A DNA stretch of 64,000 bases from Hybos culiciformis (lineage: Eukaryota; Arthropoda; Insecta; Diptera; Hybotidae): contig OZ023273.1 of the NCBI GenBank assembly GCA_964007475.1, forward strand, positions 42,595,525 through 42,659,524. Direction: 5' to 3'. Made by a program: the position numbers and the translations under genes. Positions 39,501 through 49,569 of the stretch are shown here, in pieces. The notes under the pieces were generated by a model. The model saw only the letters and a list, made by a program, of their open reading frames with translations. It was not told where the DNA came from and made no database searches. Each line of letters opens with the position of its first letter. Position 1 is the stretch's first letter.

Positions 39501-39620
39501 GAAAATTATATTTAATTCTGGCGACGGAATTATTTACTTAGGAATTCTTATGATATTACACTTGGAGAAAGAGTCACTAAAATTTTAGCAAAATATAGTA
39601 AAAACATATTCCGAATAATT
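36570..39620. other. Low-complexity AT-rich stretch
   Basis: Notable items are an (ATT)n microsatellite followed by a T-run at about 37408-37446 and an A-run of about 18 at 38494-38511. No gene-like frame was seen. Confidence 0.5.
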
Positions 39621-39629
39621 TCACCCTTT

Positions 39630-40065
39630 TTAGATCGTTTTTACAAACAATATGCTTTCATTTTATGTCTGTCCGTCCGTCCCACTTACAACGACGGATT
39701 TTGATCGTTTAATGCCAAAATTTGGGTAATCCTAATCATTTTCACCCAAGCTAAAGAATGAAGTTTTCCGATTACAGATTTGGCCAATTGATGTTCTCAA
39801 GCGATCAGGGGTCTAAATTTTCATACAAAATTTATAGAAATTTGAAATTGTTATATCATTTAAATAGAAATTATTATCTGGGTAGACTAGATAGATGTTA
39901 CCTTCAAAAATATTTGGTTTCCCAACGTGCATAACGATTCGAGCTAGGGGCTCGAAATGAATTTCTTTGTAAATTTGATATAAGAATAGATGTAGATTGA
40001 AGCAACATAAAAAAATGTTAAGTTCCCAATGGTGCGCCCTGGCTTCGGGTTGGGGGTTGAAAAAA
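39630..40065 (+). repeat. Dispersed repeat family R1, copy 4
   Basis: The copy includes ACAATATGCTTTCATTTTATG, TGTCTGTCCGTCCGT (about 39668), an AATTTGATATAAGAATAGATG segment, GTAGATTGAAGCAACATAAA and GGGGGTTGAAAA (about 40052). All are in the same order as in copy 3 and the reverse of copy 2. It also carries a 111-codon minus-strand frame (39813-40148) and a 62-codon plus-strand frame. Neither resembles a known protein, and both are explained by the less stop-rich composition of the repeat. Confidence 0.6.
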
Positions 40066-40837
40066 GATTTTGAATTAAATTGGTATATGAATGGAGATTG
40101 GCTGTTAAAAAATGTATCTAAAAGTATTTTTAATCGAAAACGAGCCACATACTTTATTTATGGTATACTGTTCTGTATTTTTTAAAACGTTGCATAATGA
40201 GTATCTCACTGAATATAATATAATATTTCAATGGAGTATACGATCTAAAGTATTAAATTAAATTTAAATTTTTATTGTGTATTATATAATTCAGTATTTT
40301 GTTTAAAGTTGATATTTCTTAAAGAATTTATAATGGTTGTATTTCGTATTGGAAATTTTGTATATAAATGTTTAAAAAGAAATCTATAAAATACGCATTA
40401 GGGATATAATGCTCTAAGAATTTTTAATAGAAAATATTTACTATATATATAAATAATAAAATCCCGCATACATATTCAAATAAAGCTTTTGAATTTATAA
40501 AAAGGAAATCGGAAAAAAGAAATATTTTTTTTTTTTTTAATAGGGTGTTTCAGTTTTCCATGGTAAATTTCGACATAAAGAATCGTTCACACCATTTCGA
40601 ATTCTTCTCAATAGGTATACTAGTGGTGTTTGCAGAATTATTTGTATTCAGAATCAAACTTCATGTTTTCTGTATTGGAATTGAACATAATTATCTCACA
40701 CTAATAGATAATTAATTTTATAAAATAAAACACCAAAAATAAACAAATAAATTTAGTTAAATTTAGTTAATTTTATTAAAGTTATATTATCTACGTATAC
40801 ATAATATGTAGATCTGAATACCATATAGACTATAAAG

Positions 40838-41178
40838 CATGGATGACCAAACTTTCAACTACTACGGAGGACTTGCTTTTGATTTTTTTGGCGGCGGTCT
40901 ACCTACACTAAAAGTAGAAATTTAAAGCCAGAAATGACTTTAAATTAAAAATAAAAACAGATTTTTCCAATACCACTTCAGTATCAAGTAATTTTAATAA
41001 AATCAATCAACAAACACAATCAATTCAGTTTTATTAAAGTAAAGAATAAGCTTATTAGATCTATAATTCGTATCAACCAGTTAATATGAAGTTCGAAAAA
41101 TTTCTGACAAAAAAGGTAACCGTGCTATTGGAAATTGAAGCACGGTCTACCGGTAGACCACGGCGGTATTGGCCACTC
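40838..41178. mobile_element. hAT-like non-autonomous remnant (uncertain)
   Basis: The left side reads GCATGGATGACCAAACTTT and the right side, reverse-complemented, GAGTGGCCAATACCGCC. Both resemble the C-A-x-x-G-G-(T)GGCCAA termini common in hAT elements. CGGCGGTCTACC inside the left part is echoed by CGGTCTACCGG near the right end, which contains the perfect 16-bp palindrome GGTCTACCGGTAGACC (41144-41159). No 8-bp target duplication was matched, so the boundaries are approximate. Confidence 0.3.
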
Positions 41179-41471
41179 AAGATAATTATTTGAATTACAA
41201 TTATATAGGAATAAATAAAAATTTATCATTTTATATAATTAAAAACTAAAGGATTAAAGATTTATTTGATTTGTAAAACTTCAAATAATTTAAAATTATA
41301 GAATTCAAAATTTTGTTTTCGGATTCATGCTAGAAGTTATATTCGATAACAATTATTCTTAAAGACCTGCATGTGTGCCTTTTTTGTTTGTTTTTCATTG
41401 TTCATGATGACAACAAAGTTTAACTTTAATTTCAAATATGTTTCACATTGTTTTTTGAAAATATTTCCTTG

Positions 41472-41972
41472 TTATTTTGTTTTTACACTTTTTTTGTTTT
41501 TTTTGGCTTTTAATATATTCGAGATTTTCTTTTTAATTTCTCTCTCGAGAATTTCACTCATGTAAAAGCAAAACATATAAATTTTATTTTGAAATAAAAT
41601 GTATAATTTTTTTTTTGTATTTTTAATATCGAAAAGCAAATTTTTGTCTGTCCTGTATATAACTTTATTGTTATTTTTTGGAACAAAAATAACACGGAAA
41701 CCAAATTTTATTTTATATTGTATAGAAATTAATTTATGCTTCTTCAGTGAATACATTTTGCAAAACTGGAAATCCTTTTTGAATGTGATATTGATATAAG
41801 AAAAATATATAATGATTTTACGATCATATACAATGAAAATGTTTACTTGATGTTTTTCACTCTCAAACTCAAGTATTATATTGTGTTTTGACATTTGAAA
41901 CTGTTCTAATTCGAATCTTTTTAATTCGTTTAATTTTGGTTTTTGTCTTTGCAATATTTTCAATGGGGCCAT
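41472..41972 (-). CDS. Unrecognised 166-codon open frame
   Basis: This is the longest open frame in the window. The first ~44 residues are charged and protein-like, with a predicted amphipathic look (K-P-K-L-N-E-L-K-R-F-E-L-E-Q-F). The remainder is Lys/Ile/Asn/Phe-rich, as expected of A-rich sequence. The ATG sits in AATAATGG, a plausible insect initiation context. A CAA|GTAAAC donor-like site follows codon 44 or so, which would fit a short first exon continuing into an intron, although the frame happens to stay open. It begins only about 20 bp from the MITE at 41994. I recognise no domain, signal peptide or catalytic motif. A chance frame, or a fragment of a decayed element, is possible. Confidence 0.25.
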   Translation of the reverse strand: MAPLKILQRQKPKLNELKRFELEQFQMSKHNIILEFESEKHQVNIFIVYDRKIIIYFSYINITFKKDFQFCKMYSLKKHKLISIQYKIKFGFRVIFVPKNNNKVIYRTDKNLLFDIKNTKKKLYILFQNKIYMFCFYMSEILEREIKKKISNILKAKKNKKSVKTK

Positions 41973-42363
41973 TATTTAAAAATTCAATATATAGGAGTCT
42001 GTTCACTTATTAAACGATTGAAAAAAAAGAAATCTCCCTTTTCTGTAAAACAAATGCCACAATTTCTAAACTGAGGACGTAATTTTCTGCATTCTGTATA
42101 ATCTGCTAAAATCAACTACTTATAGACCGAATTTTCTTACACATTTTTGCCGCTTTTTTCTTTTCTATACAATTTTAGTTTTTGAATTCACTTAAAAGTA
42201 GACCTACAAATTTAGTTTGTTATGGGAAATTTATAATTTCCCTTTGCAGAATTTAAAAAAGTAAAATTTAATTTGTGAACGGCTTTAGGACAAAATTATT
42301 TCATTTTTTTAAATAACAGCAGTAAAATCGTGTCGTTCACAAATTAAAAAACCTGGAATATTA

Positions 42364-42371
42364 AATCCGAT
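42364..42371. repeat. hAT target-site duplication, left
   Basis: AATCCGAT is repeated exactly at 42996-43003. The sister MITE at 54.9 kb has a single AATCCGAT at the corresponding place. Confidence 0.9.
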
Positions 42372-42995
42372 CAGGGCCGGCGAAACAGCCCCGCAAGCGC
42401 TGCGTGGCAGGGAGGCGCCAGCTTATAAGGGGCGCCAAAAAAAAATTAACCCTTTTCATTAAATTTTCATTAAATTTTAAAGAATTTACGAATACTAATA
42501 TAATTTCACAATTTACAGCAGGTTTGTTTTTAATTTTCACAAGTGCTGAGAGATCATTTTCTAAATTAAAATTAATAAAAACATATCTCAGGTCTACCAT
42601 GTCACAGCAACGAATTTCTGGGCTTGCCCTTATATCAATTGAACATGAGCTGCTTGACCAATTAGATATATCGGATATAATTAATGACTTTGCTAGTGTA
42701 AAAGCTAGGAAAATTAAGTTTTAATTTAATAATTAATAATAATAATGAAGCAATATTATTTTTAATTTATTATTTTTATTTTAAATAATAATTTATTTTT
42801 TATTTCGTTATTTTATTTTATAATTTTGTTTTGTTATTTAGTTTATCAATGAGTTGGTAATTTTTATTTGTTTTTGTATCTATATTAAATAAATAAAAAA
42901 AAACAAAAAAAATTCATTATGTTTGAATATTGAGCGCCAAAAAATTATTTCGCAGGGGAGCGCCAATTTTTTTTTCAATCGTAGCACCGGCCCTG
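42372..42995 (+). mobile_element. Internally deleted hAT transposon nested in the MITE
   Basis: The element starts CAGGGCCGGC and ends ACCGGCCCTG, imperfect inverted termini of about 10 bp with the CA...TG ends usual for hAT. It is flanked by an exact 8-bp duplication, the hAT hallmark. GGCGCC-type motifs recur near both ends (ATAAGGGGCGCC at about 42425, GGGGAGCGCCAA at about 42955) and may be transposase-binding subterminal sites. Most of the transposase gene is missing and only its 3' end remains. At 624 bp it cannot move itself. Confidence 0.92.
42539..42724 (+). pseudogene. hAT transposase C-terminal dimerisation domain, remnant
   Basis: The last 61 residues of the frame 42404-42724 match the C-terminal dimerisation region of hAT transposases, close to the ZMYM1-like group. 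They begin S-A-E-R-S-F-S-K-L-K-L-I-K, continue L-R-S-T-M-S-Q-x-R-x-S-G-L-A-L-I-S-I-E, and end I-I-N-D-F-A-S-V-K-A-R-K-I-K-F with a stop. In intact enzymes this region mediates transposase multimerisation. The zinc-finger and RNase-H-like catalytic core with its acidic triad are absent. Upstream residues of the same frame (from 42404) come from the transposon's terminal region and are not transposase. The retained domain itself shows no frameshift, so the internal deletion seems younger than point-mutation decay. Confidence 0.88.
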
Positions 42996-43003
42996 AATCC
43001 GAT
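42996..43003. repeat. hAT target-site duplication, right
   Basis: This is the exact copy of 42364-42371, followed by the rest of the MITE. Confidence 0.9.
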
Positions 43004-43049
43004 TACAATTTTTTCAATAATCGCTAATAAGTGAACAGACTCTAGGTAT

Positions 43050-44265
43050 ACTATGTTGCCTTCATTTAAAGATAAATCAAAGTTTAGTTTTAATATTTTG
43101 TTTTGAGTTATTGTTCGCTAAACGAATAGTATAGCGTTGAATATGTTTCTAGAAGTTGACTACATAGAAGGGTAGCACCTACGGGGTATATAATATGTAT
43201 TTATTAAAAAAGATTATCCAAAATTAGACTTTTCAACATTACGACATATGACTTGACTTATAAATTACTTTTCCAAGTAATTTAGATTTAGAGATATAGT
43301 AAAATTAATCTACGTACCGTACATATACATGATTTTTTATTTACAAAATCACAATATATATTCTTTTCTAAAGATACAGAGAATTTTGAATTTTTTTGAA
43401 AAAACTTAATAGCACTTGCATTCATATCATGGTATAAAAAAATTGACTCATCATTTTATTTAGTTTTTGTTTCATCAAGTCTAAAAAATATGTACATAAA
43501 ATCCTGGAAAATAGAAAAAAAAAAACATTAACTTTTCATTTCTGTATTATGTTTATTTGGAAAAATTTCACTATACTATACATATACTCACTATATATTA
43601 CGACATAATGCATGATTTTTATTTTATGTCATCAAAGTAAATTATTTACAAAATGTTCACTAATGCTGAAATTTTTATTTTAAACAAGTTTAATTTTTTT
43701 TTTAATCTTAAATTAGGTATTTTATTTTTTGCTCGTTATATGAATTAAGAATTATATACTTTATTGTATATTTTTTATTTTTAGTAAGTACTTTGATTAT
43801 AAAAATAATCTGCTTTTTAGTTGATTTCAAAAAAAAAATTGGAAGGTCAAAATCATCAAATTAAAATTATTTGAACAAAGTCCACATAAAAGATTTCTTA
43901 TTTTTTAAGCTAAAAAAAATTTTTCAAAAATATAAATTCATGATTTAAAATTAATTTATTTCAAATCATTTAAATTAAGCAAAGTTTATCAAAATTTGTT
44001 TATTTTAAGGAATATAATTGAAAAATTAGGATAAAATAGGTAAAACAAGTTACTCCTTTTGTCTGAATGGTTGTTAAACTTATTTAAACCTTAATCATAT
44101 TGTGGCTGTAATTTTGTAGACGTATTAGTCGTTATTCTAATAAGCATACCACCTACGACTGTAATTTTATAAATTTGTCCATCATCAAGTTTAATTTTAA
44201 GAAGCGATTCAATCTTTTCAGTTTGGAATTGATGCTTATGAATTTTAGTAATGGCAAAAAAATTG
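43050..44265. other. AT-rich stretch, no gene seen
   Basis: A small GCTAAACGAATAGTATAGCG hairpin lies near 43118. Otherwise there are only A/T tracts up to the foldback element. Confidence 0.45.
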
Positions 44266-44267
44266 GA

Positions 44268-44276
44268 AAGTAATTG
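44268..44276. repeat. Target-site duplication, left (9 bp)
   Basis: AAGTAATTG is repeated exactly at 45183-45191. Confidence 0.8.
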
Positions 44277-45182
44277 GGTGGAGGCTCTTCAGCCGGACAA
44301 TTCTTTGTAAGCGATGTCGCAATTATTGAGCATTTAGTGCTTAATTTGTGACTATTAGTGCCACAAAAAGTAGCATTTGTGCTCGCTTGGTTTTTGAGAA
44401 ACTTTGATTTTCGAATTTCGAACATGGGTCAAGGGGTTTCCCTGGCCGGATTCGAATTTCGAAAAAATAATGATGCTATCGTTTAGTGCTTAATTTGTGC
44501 CTATTTGTGCTACAAAAACTTGAATTTGTACTCTTCAAAATTATGTAAAAAATTCCTAAATTTCAACCGAATTTTTTTTCGTCGAATTTTGAAAAGGGAA
44601 AATGCTACCATTTAGTGCTTAATTTGTGCTTGAATTTATTGTACTTTCTGAAAGGTGGGGTGGGCGGTGGGGGGGCGTGCGAACTGGTGGTTGGTCAGTG
44701 CGATTTGCGGTGCGCGAAAATTTTTCGAATTTATATTTTTTTTCATTCTTCAGCGCGGATTTTTTTTTTTTTTTGTTAAAACAAATCATCACAAAGTACA
44801 CTACACGCAAGCACTAAATGGTAGCATTTTTCCTTTTCCAAAATTCGAAGAAAAAAAATTCGGTTGATTTATTTATTTAGGAATTTTCGCCTAATCTAAA
44901 AAATTGTTTTTACACAATTTTGAAGAGCATAAATTCTAGTTTTTGTAGCAAAAATAGGCATAAATTAAGTACTAAATGATAGCATCATTATTTTTTTGGA
45001 AATTCGAATCCAGCCATAGACACCCCTTGACCCATGTTCGAAATTCGAAAATCATAGTTTCTCAAAAACCAAGCGAGCACAAATTCTAGTTTTTGCGGAA
45101 CTTATAGTCACAAATTAAGCATTAAATGCTCAATAATTGTGACATCACTTACCAAGAATTGTCCGGCTGAAGAGCCTCCACC
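44277..45182. mobile_element. Long-arm foldback element (Mutator/Foldback-like)
   Basis: The 906-bp element has two long inverted arms, about 44277-44637 and 44808-45182. They open with GGTGGAGGCTCTTCAGCCGG and remain alignable to GCTACCATTTAGTGCTTAA and its complement CACTAAATGGTAGC. Each arm also has internal direct repetition: TTTAGTGCTTAATTTGTG occurs at about 44335, 44484 and 44612 on the left, in complement on the right. A perfect 9-bp duplication flanks the element. Nine-base duplications with long terminal arms are the pattern of Mutator-like and Drosophila Foldback elements. No transposase is present. Short frames crossing the left boundary and the apex are incidental. Confidence 0.88.
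44654..44675 (+). other. G-rich tract, potential G-quadruplex, in the foldback apex
   Basis: GGTGGGGTGGGCGGTGGGGG and the following Gs contain four G-tracts separated by one to four bases. The tract lies in the unpaired segment between the two arms (about 44638-44807), followed by GC-richer sequence ending in a GCGCG-type stretch. It is strikingly G-rich against an AT-rich background. Confidence 0.6.
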
Positions 45183-45191
45183 AAGTAATTG
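45183..45191. repeat. Target-site duplication, right (9 bp)
   Basis: This is the exact copy of 44268-44276. Confidence 0.8.
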
Positions 45192-45199
45192 AATGAACC

Positions 45200-47035
45200 T
45201 TAATCTATTGCTGAAAAGAAATGTTATATTCTTTTTATGAATTTAAACATAAAGCAAGACAATAATATTTTTTCATTTAAAGTAAACATTTTCATAATTA
45301 ACTCTACGCATTGAAAGTAAAAAAAATTTTGTAATGTGTCGTCGTCAATGAGCTTTGAAATAAAATGACTTAAAAAAGACACCTTTTGACTTAACTTTTT
45401 TTGACTTAAATAAATAATTATTAAAAAAAATATATATATATATGTTTGTATATATTCTCTTTTCTAGATTGTTTTTTTTTGTTTTTGATGTGCTTTAACA
45501 GTTTAATCCCATATAATTATAATGTTTATTACAATTATAATGATATTACGTGGATAATAAAGAAAGTTATTTTTATGTGTACTCTATATTCTTGAGATAA
45601 TTTTTATTTTATTAAAGAATAAATTATCATCACGATACAAAATTTTTCATTTGCACAAAATAATTACATGAAATTATTCATGTAATCTAGTAAACTAATT
45701 ACACCCAAGGTTTGTCATTCGTAAATGTTGTGAAATGTTTATTTGAATTTAAGATTCTTATATAGGGTTCTTATTAAAATTAGGAGTATAAATAGCATAA
45801 CAATATTTAATGAAAGAAATAATTTCATGGTAGGTATAACTGAAAGTAAAAATGTGATACATTAATAATAACTTTCATTGAACTAGGAAAATTTAATTTA
45901 TCCCAATCTTTGTCATCCCTAGATAAATCAAAAGAATTTATGTTGAATATATGAAATTTGATTACAGGTTAAAATTTTAATATCATATATATTAGGATAA
46001 AAAGTTAATTATAAAAAACAAAATATCAAAAAAAAAAAAAAAATAAGCAAATATCGAAAATAGGACAAAATTCAGAGGCTCAAAAATGGAGTATCCAAAA
46101 TGGGGGACGACAAAATTCAGGATTCATAAAACGGTGCGGAAAATTTATACAATCCCAATTATAACATTAAATTTCAATCAAATCGAATTCATAGAGTGTG
46201 GACTGATTGAAAAATCATAAAAGCCATGAAATAATACTACTTTTAGAATTTGGAGTCCACAACCACATTAATAAACTGTAAGCCCCACGAGGAAATTGTC
46301 TATAAAAAAATTAACATCTTATAATTTAAGTTTAAACTATTCAACTTCTTAAATTTATTTCTACATCTTCTTATCTCACACCGTCTTTTTACTTTATTAT
46401 TTAAAAAGTCTTTAAGAATACTTAATAGTTATGTATTACAAGGTTTTCTTGATTTTTTTTTGTTTTGTAAAAACGTTTAATAAGACGTTCTATTAAAAAA
46501 AAAAATCTTACAATATAAATATTTTAAAGAATTTCTTAAAAGCTTATGATATGGTTATATGGATCCTTATATTTTCATTCATGTAAAATGTTGAATTATA
46601 GAGAATACTCATCACTATTAAAATAGAAATTTTATCCAGACATTTATTGATTTTATTTTAATTTTTTTTTTTTTTTTGCTTTGCAACACTATTAAGTTCT
46701 GTTTTGTTATGTTGTTGTTTTTGTTTTTTTTCTGTATTCGAAACACAGAAATATGATATTGTTATTATATGGTTATTATACAGCTTTAAAATGCATTTCA
46801 GATCAACGGAAATTTCATAAAAATAAAATAGATACTTTAATAAAATGAAAATTAATATAACATTTCCCATACTTTATTTTGAGAAAATTTATAAACTTTT
46901 TTATTACATAAAAATTTATAGACTTCTTAAAGTTTTTTCAATGATCTAAAAAACTTCTAGAGGGTTACTTATTATAATGATTTCTACTGCATTGATAATA
47001 AATTTATGTAACTAATAATGAAAAAAGTTTTGAAT
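45200..47035. other. AT-rich stretch, no gene seen
   Basis: GACAAAATTCAG occurs twice (about 46063 and 46109) in a patch that is slightly less biased. An A-run of 15 lies just before it near 46029. No element boundaries were found. Confidence 0.4.
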
Positions 47036-47040
47036 AATGC

Positions 47041-47160
47041 TGGGTTGGCTGGAAAGTGATTTCAGTTTTTTAGTTTATTTGGTTTTTTTTTGTAAACTTC
47101 ATTTTTTTTTTATTGAATGGTAGTCATCATTTTAGAAACATTGAATTCAATTTTTAGCCC
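47041..47160 (+). mobile_element. Mariner-like 5' terminus, fragment
   Basis: GGGTTGGCTGGAAAGTGATT followed by TCAGTTTTTT resembles the GGTTGGCxxxxAAGTxATTxCGGxTTTT terminal repeat of insect mariner elements, and the next stretch ends in TTTTTATTGAATGG, as their 5' regions often do. No opposite terminus or transposase frame follows, so at most a solo end survives. Confidence 0.4.
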
Positions 47161-47225
47161 GTTTTCCATCAAAAATGAATAAACGGACACATGTATACGA
47201 ACTTGAATAGTTTTTAGTTCCTTAA
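47152..47225 (+). repeat. R1-associated end motif, further copy
   Basis: TTTTAGCCCGTTTTCCATC, then AAAAATGAATAAACGGACAC and ATGTATACGAACTTG resemble 25185-25240 (ACATGTTTATAGTTTCTG). It starts immediately after the mariner-like fragment. Confidence 0.45.
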
Positions 47226-47229
47226 TTTC

Positions 47230-49385
47230 ATTTGCAATTTCTTTTACAAATGCAAAAAATTTCTATTGTTTCAGAATGTGTTTTATATTTCTAAAAATAT
47301 AAATTTCAATTATTTGACTGGGCTTGTCAGGCCAGTTCTTTATATTGTAAAATTCCTGTAATACATTAATTTCGCATTTCATTCCTATCGTCTGAAAGCA
47401 ATAATAAATTATTATTGTACCTATCGTTGAAATGTGAATGGATTCTTAAATTTGAAAATGATTTGATGAAAATTTCTAATCCCCATAGTATCACTTATTT
47501 AAACAATAATTTGTACAGGTTTATATCGTATATTTATATATTTTTCACTTTGAATATATTCTGAAGTGAAAAGTTTTTAATTTTTTAAGGTATTTTATTG
47601 AGTACAGACATCCACAATTTGTTATTTTCGCTAAAAATGATAATAAATTTTTTTTTTGAACAACTTTATATTGGTGTTGTTAAAAAAATTTTCAGAAAAG
47701 TTGAAATAAAATTAAGTTTAGGGTTGTCACAATACAATAATGAATCGGTAAAATGTTTCGCTCATTTCGTTTTAAATTATACAGAATTTATACAGAATCA
47801 TATGTATTCATATTAAAGATAAATTCTAAAAGAATTCCACACATAAGTTACCGTGTGATCTCAACAGGGATGCAATTGTGAATTACGAATATTCTATTTT
47901 GATTGTTTTAATTAATTCCGCATTTCTTTTCCACACGAATATGGAAAGATTTGTGTATTCGACTAGAATTCCATTAAATTTTTTCATGAGAATTTTCTGA
48001 TCAAAAATATATCTTGATATAATGATAGTGTTCTGTACTTTTTATATATTTGGAGATAATTTTAGGATCTCGTTCAATGAAAAATAATCATGTATTGAAT
48101 AGAATTGAATTTGAAATCAAAAATGCCGTATCAATAATATCGCGTCAATTTAATAATAAATTTCAGTAAGTTTTTCGGTAACACATATATACCAAAAGTT
48201 GGCTTAATTAAAAAAAATAAAATAAATTTTATTTAATTAAATTATTTAATTTTGCAAAAAAAAATTCCAATCGGAGGAAATTGTGAAAAACTCTATGTAA
48301 ATGAAAAATCAAATAATAAATAATTCTACATAGTGAAGAGCTTTAATATTAAAGATGTTTTCATCAGGTTTCACAAAGTAATTTAAAACATAAGTAAATT
48401 ATGGTTTGTTCGTGTTTAATGCTTAAAAATTTGCCTTAACACCGCAGGAAAATTGGGGAAAAAAAAAAGAGAAAATTTTTATACCTATCTATATTATACA
48501 TTTGTTTAAGTATACTATTTATATAAATTTTTAAAAATATAAAATTTCATTTAAAAAAGGATTTTTTTTTTTTTACTGAGAAAAACTTTTTTTATTTTTC
48601 GTTACTCTGTGGCGAGTTTTGCAAAAAAAAAATTATTATTTTTTTGACTTTAAAAAGGGATAAAATATTATATTGTTTAAGGCCCAATTTATACGCATAG
48701 GCTAAGTTGATATTTAGAAAAAAAATAATTAAAAAAAAGTCATACCAATTTATCAAGAATTCGGTCTTCAGCTTAATTAGGAATATAATAGTTAAGGAAA
48801 AATTATAAAAAATTTCAACAAATTAATTAACTTTGATTTTTCACTTGCCGCATATTTTAAATAAAAGTTCTTATAAGTACATACATATAATTATTTTATT
48901 TCTATCTATAATGTAGGGCCACAGAAGAAAATATAAATGTGAATGGAAAAATGTTTACATTATTTCTCTAAAAATTCATAAATTAAAAAATAATAATAAT
49001 AATAATAATAAAAAAATAAAAATTAAAAAGCTGATGGTTCTTTGTTATCTATTCTTGTATCCACTTGTGCACATTAAAATAATTCTGGACTAAATTTGAT
49101 TTAAAAACCATTGAAATAAAAAAAATAAAAAACAAGTGGTTTGTTTTTCACCAGAAGATAAGCAAAAAGGAAGTTGTTCAAAAGAGCAACTTTTTGACAA
49201 GTTTTTTTTTTTTATTTTTTTATTTATTTTGTGTCTACGTAATTTTTCATCACTTAAGGAAATGGAAATAAAATTATCATTAAAATTTAATAGTTTCCAC
49301 TGTTTTAAAGGAAAAATGAAATATTCTGGGTAATTATTATTAATAATTATAATTTCCATATTAAGATGCTTTGAAATAAATATTG
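47230..49385. other. AT-rich stretch, no gene seen
   Basis: An (AAT)n microsatellite lies at about 48990-49011. A 99-codon minus-strand frame at 49090-49389 is not distinguishable from chance and has no recognised motif. Confidence 0.45.
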
Positions 49386-49388
49386 ACA

Positions 49389-49545
49389 TGGATACTGCCG
49401 CAGCTATAATTTCTGTATTAAATACCTGGCTATCTATATACAGTTGAAATTGAACTAGTGGAAGACTTTAGCAAGATTAGCTATTTTTGTCATGCAATGA
49501 AAAATAGCTCGTACTTTAATTTTTTTTTATTTTATCTTTTCATAT
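49389..49545 (+). repeat. Dispersed repeat family R2, copy 2
   Basis: CTGCCGCAGCTATAATTTCTG, ATACAGTTGAAATTGAACTAG, GGAAGACTTTAGCAAG and AAATAGCTCGTACTTTAATT correspond block by block to 35772-35910. Confidence 0.55.
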
Positions 49546-49569
49546 GGTAATATGGTAATAGGAATATTT

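Larger units (their letters stand above)
41994..43042. mobile_element. MITE with GAGTCTGTTCACTTATTA termini, interrupted by a hAT insertion
   Basis: The left end GGAGTCTGTTCACTTATTA is mirrored by TAATAAGTGAACAGACTC at the right, with TA (or TAG) flanking both ends. That suggests a Tc1/mariner-type TA or PIF-type 3-bp duplication. The body matches the full copy at 54508-54974 nearly base for base, except for a 624-bp insertion plus its duplicated octamer and an internal deletion of about 50 bp near 42126. Non-autonomous, no gene of its own. Confidence 0.85.

Noticed and set aside
39813..40148. 111-codon minus-strand frame
   Set aside because: It lies in the R1 repeat. The inverted copy at 17451 keeps only a short similar stretch, with no evidence of selection on a protein.
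44153..44425. 90-codon minus-strand frame
   Set aside because: It crosses the foldback element's target duplication into unrelated flank, so it cannot be an ancestral gene.
44619..44867. Overlapping frames on both strands at the G-rich apex
   Set aside because: They result from GC-rich, stop-poor sequence between the foldback arms. No domain is recognisable.
49090..49389. 99-codon minus-strand frame
   Set aside because: The length is within chance expectation for the number of frames screened, and its composition follows the local A/T bias.
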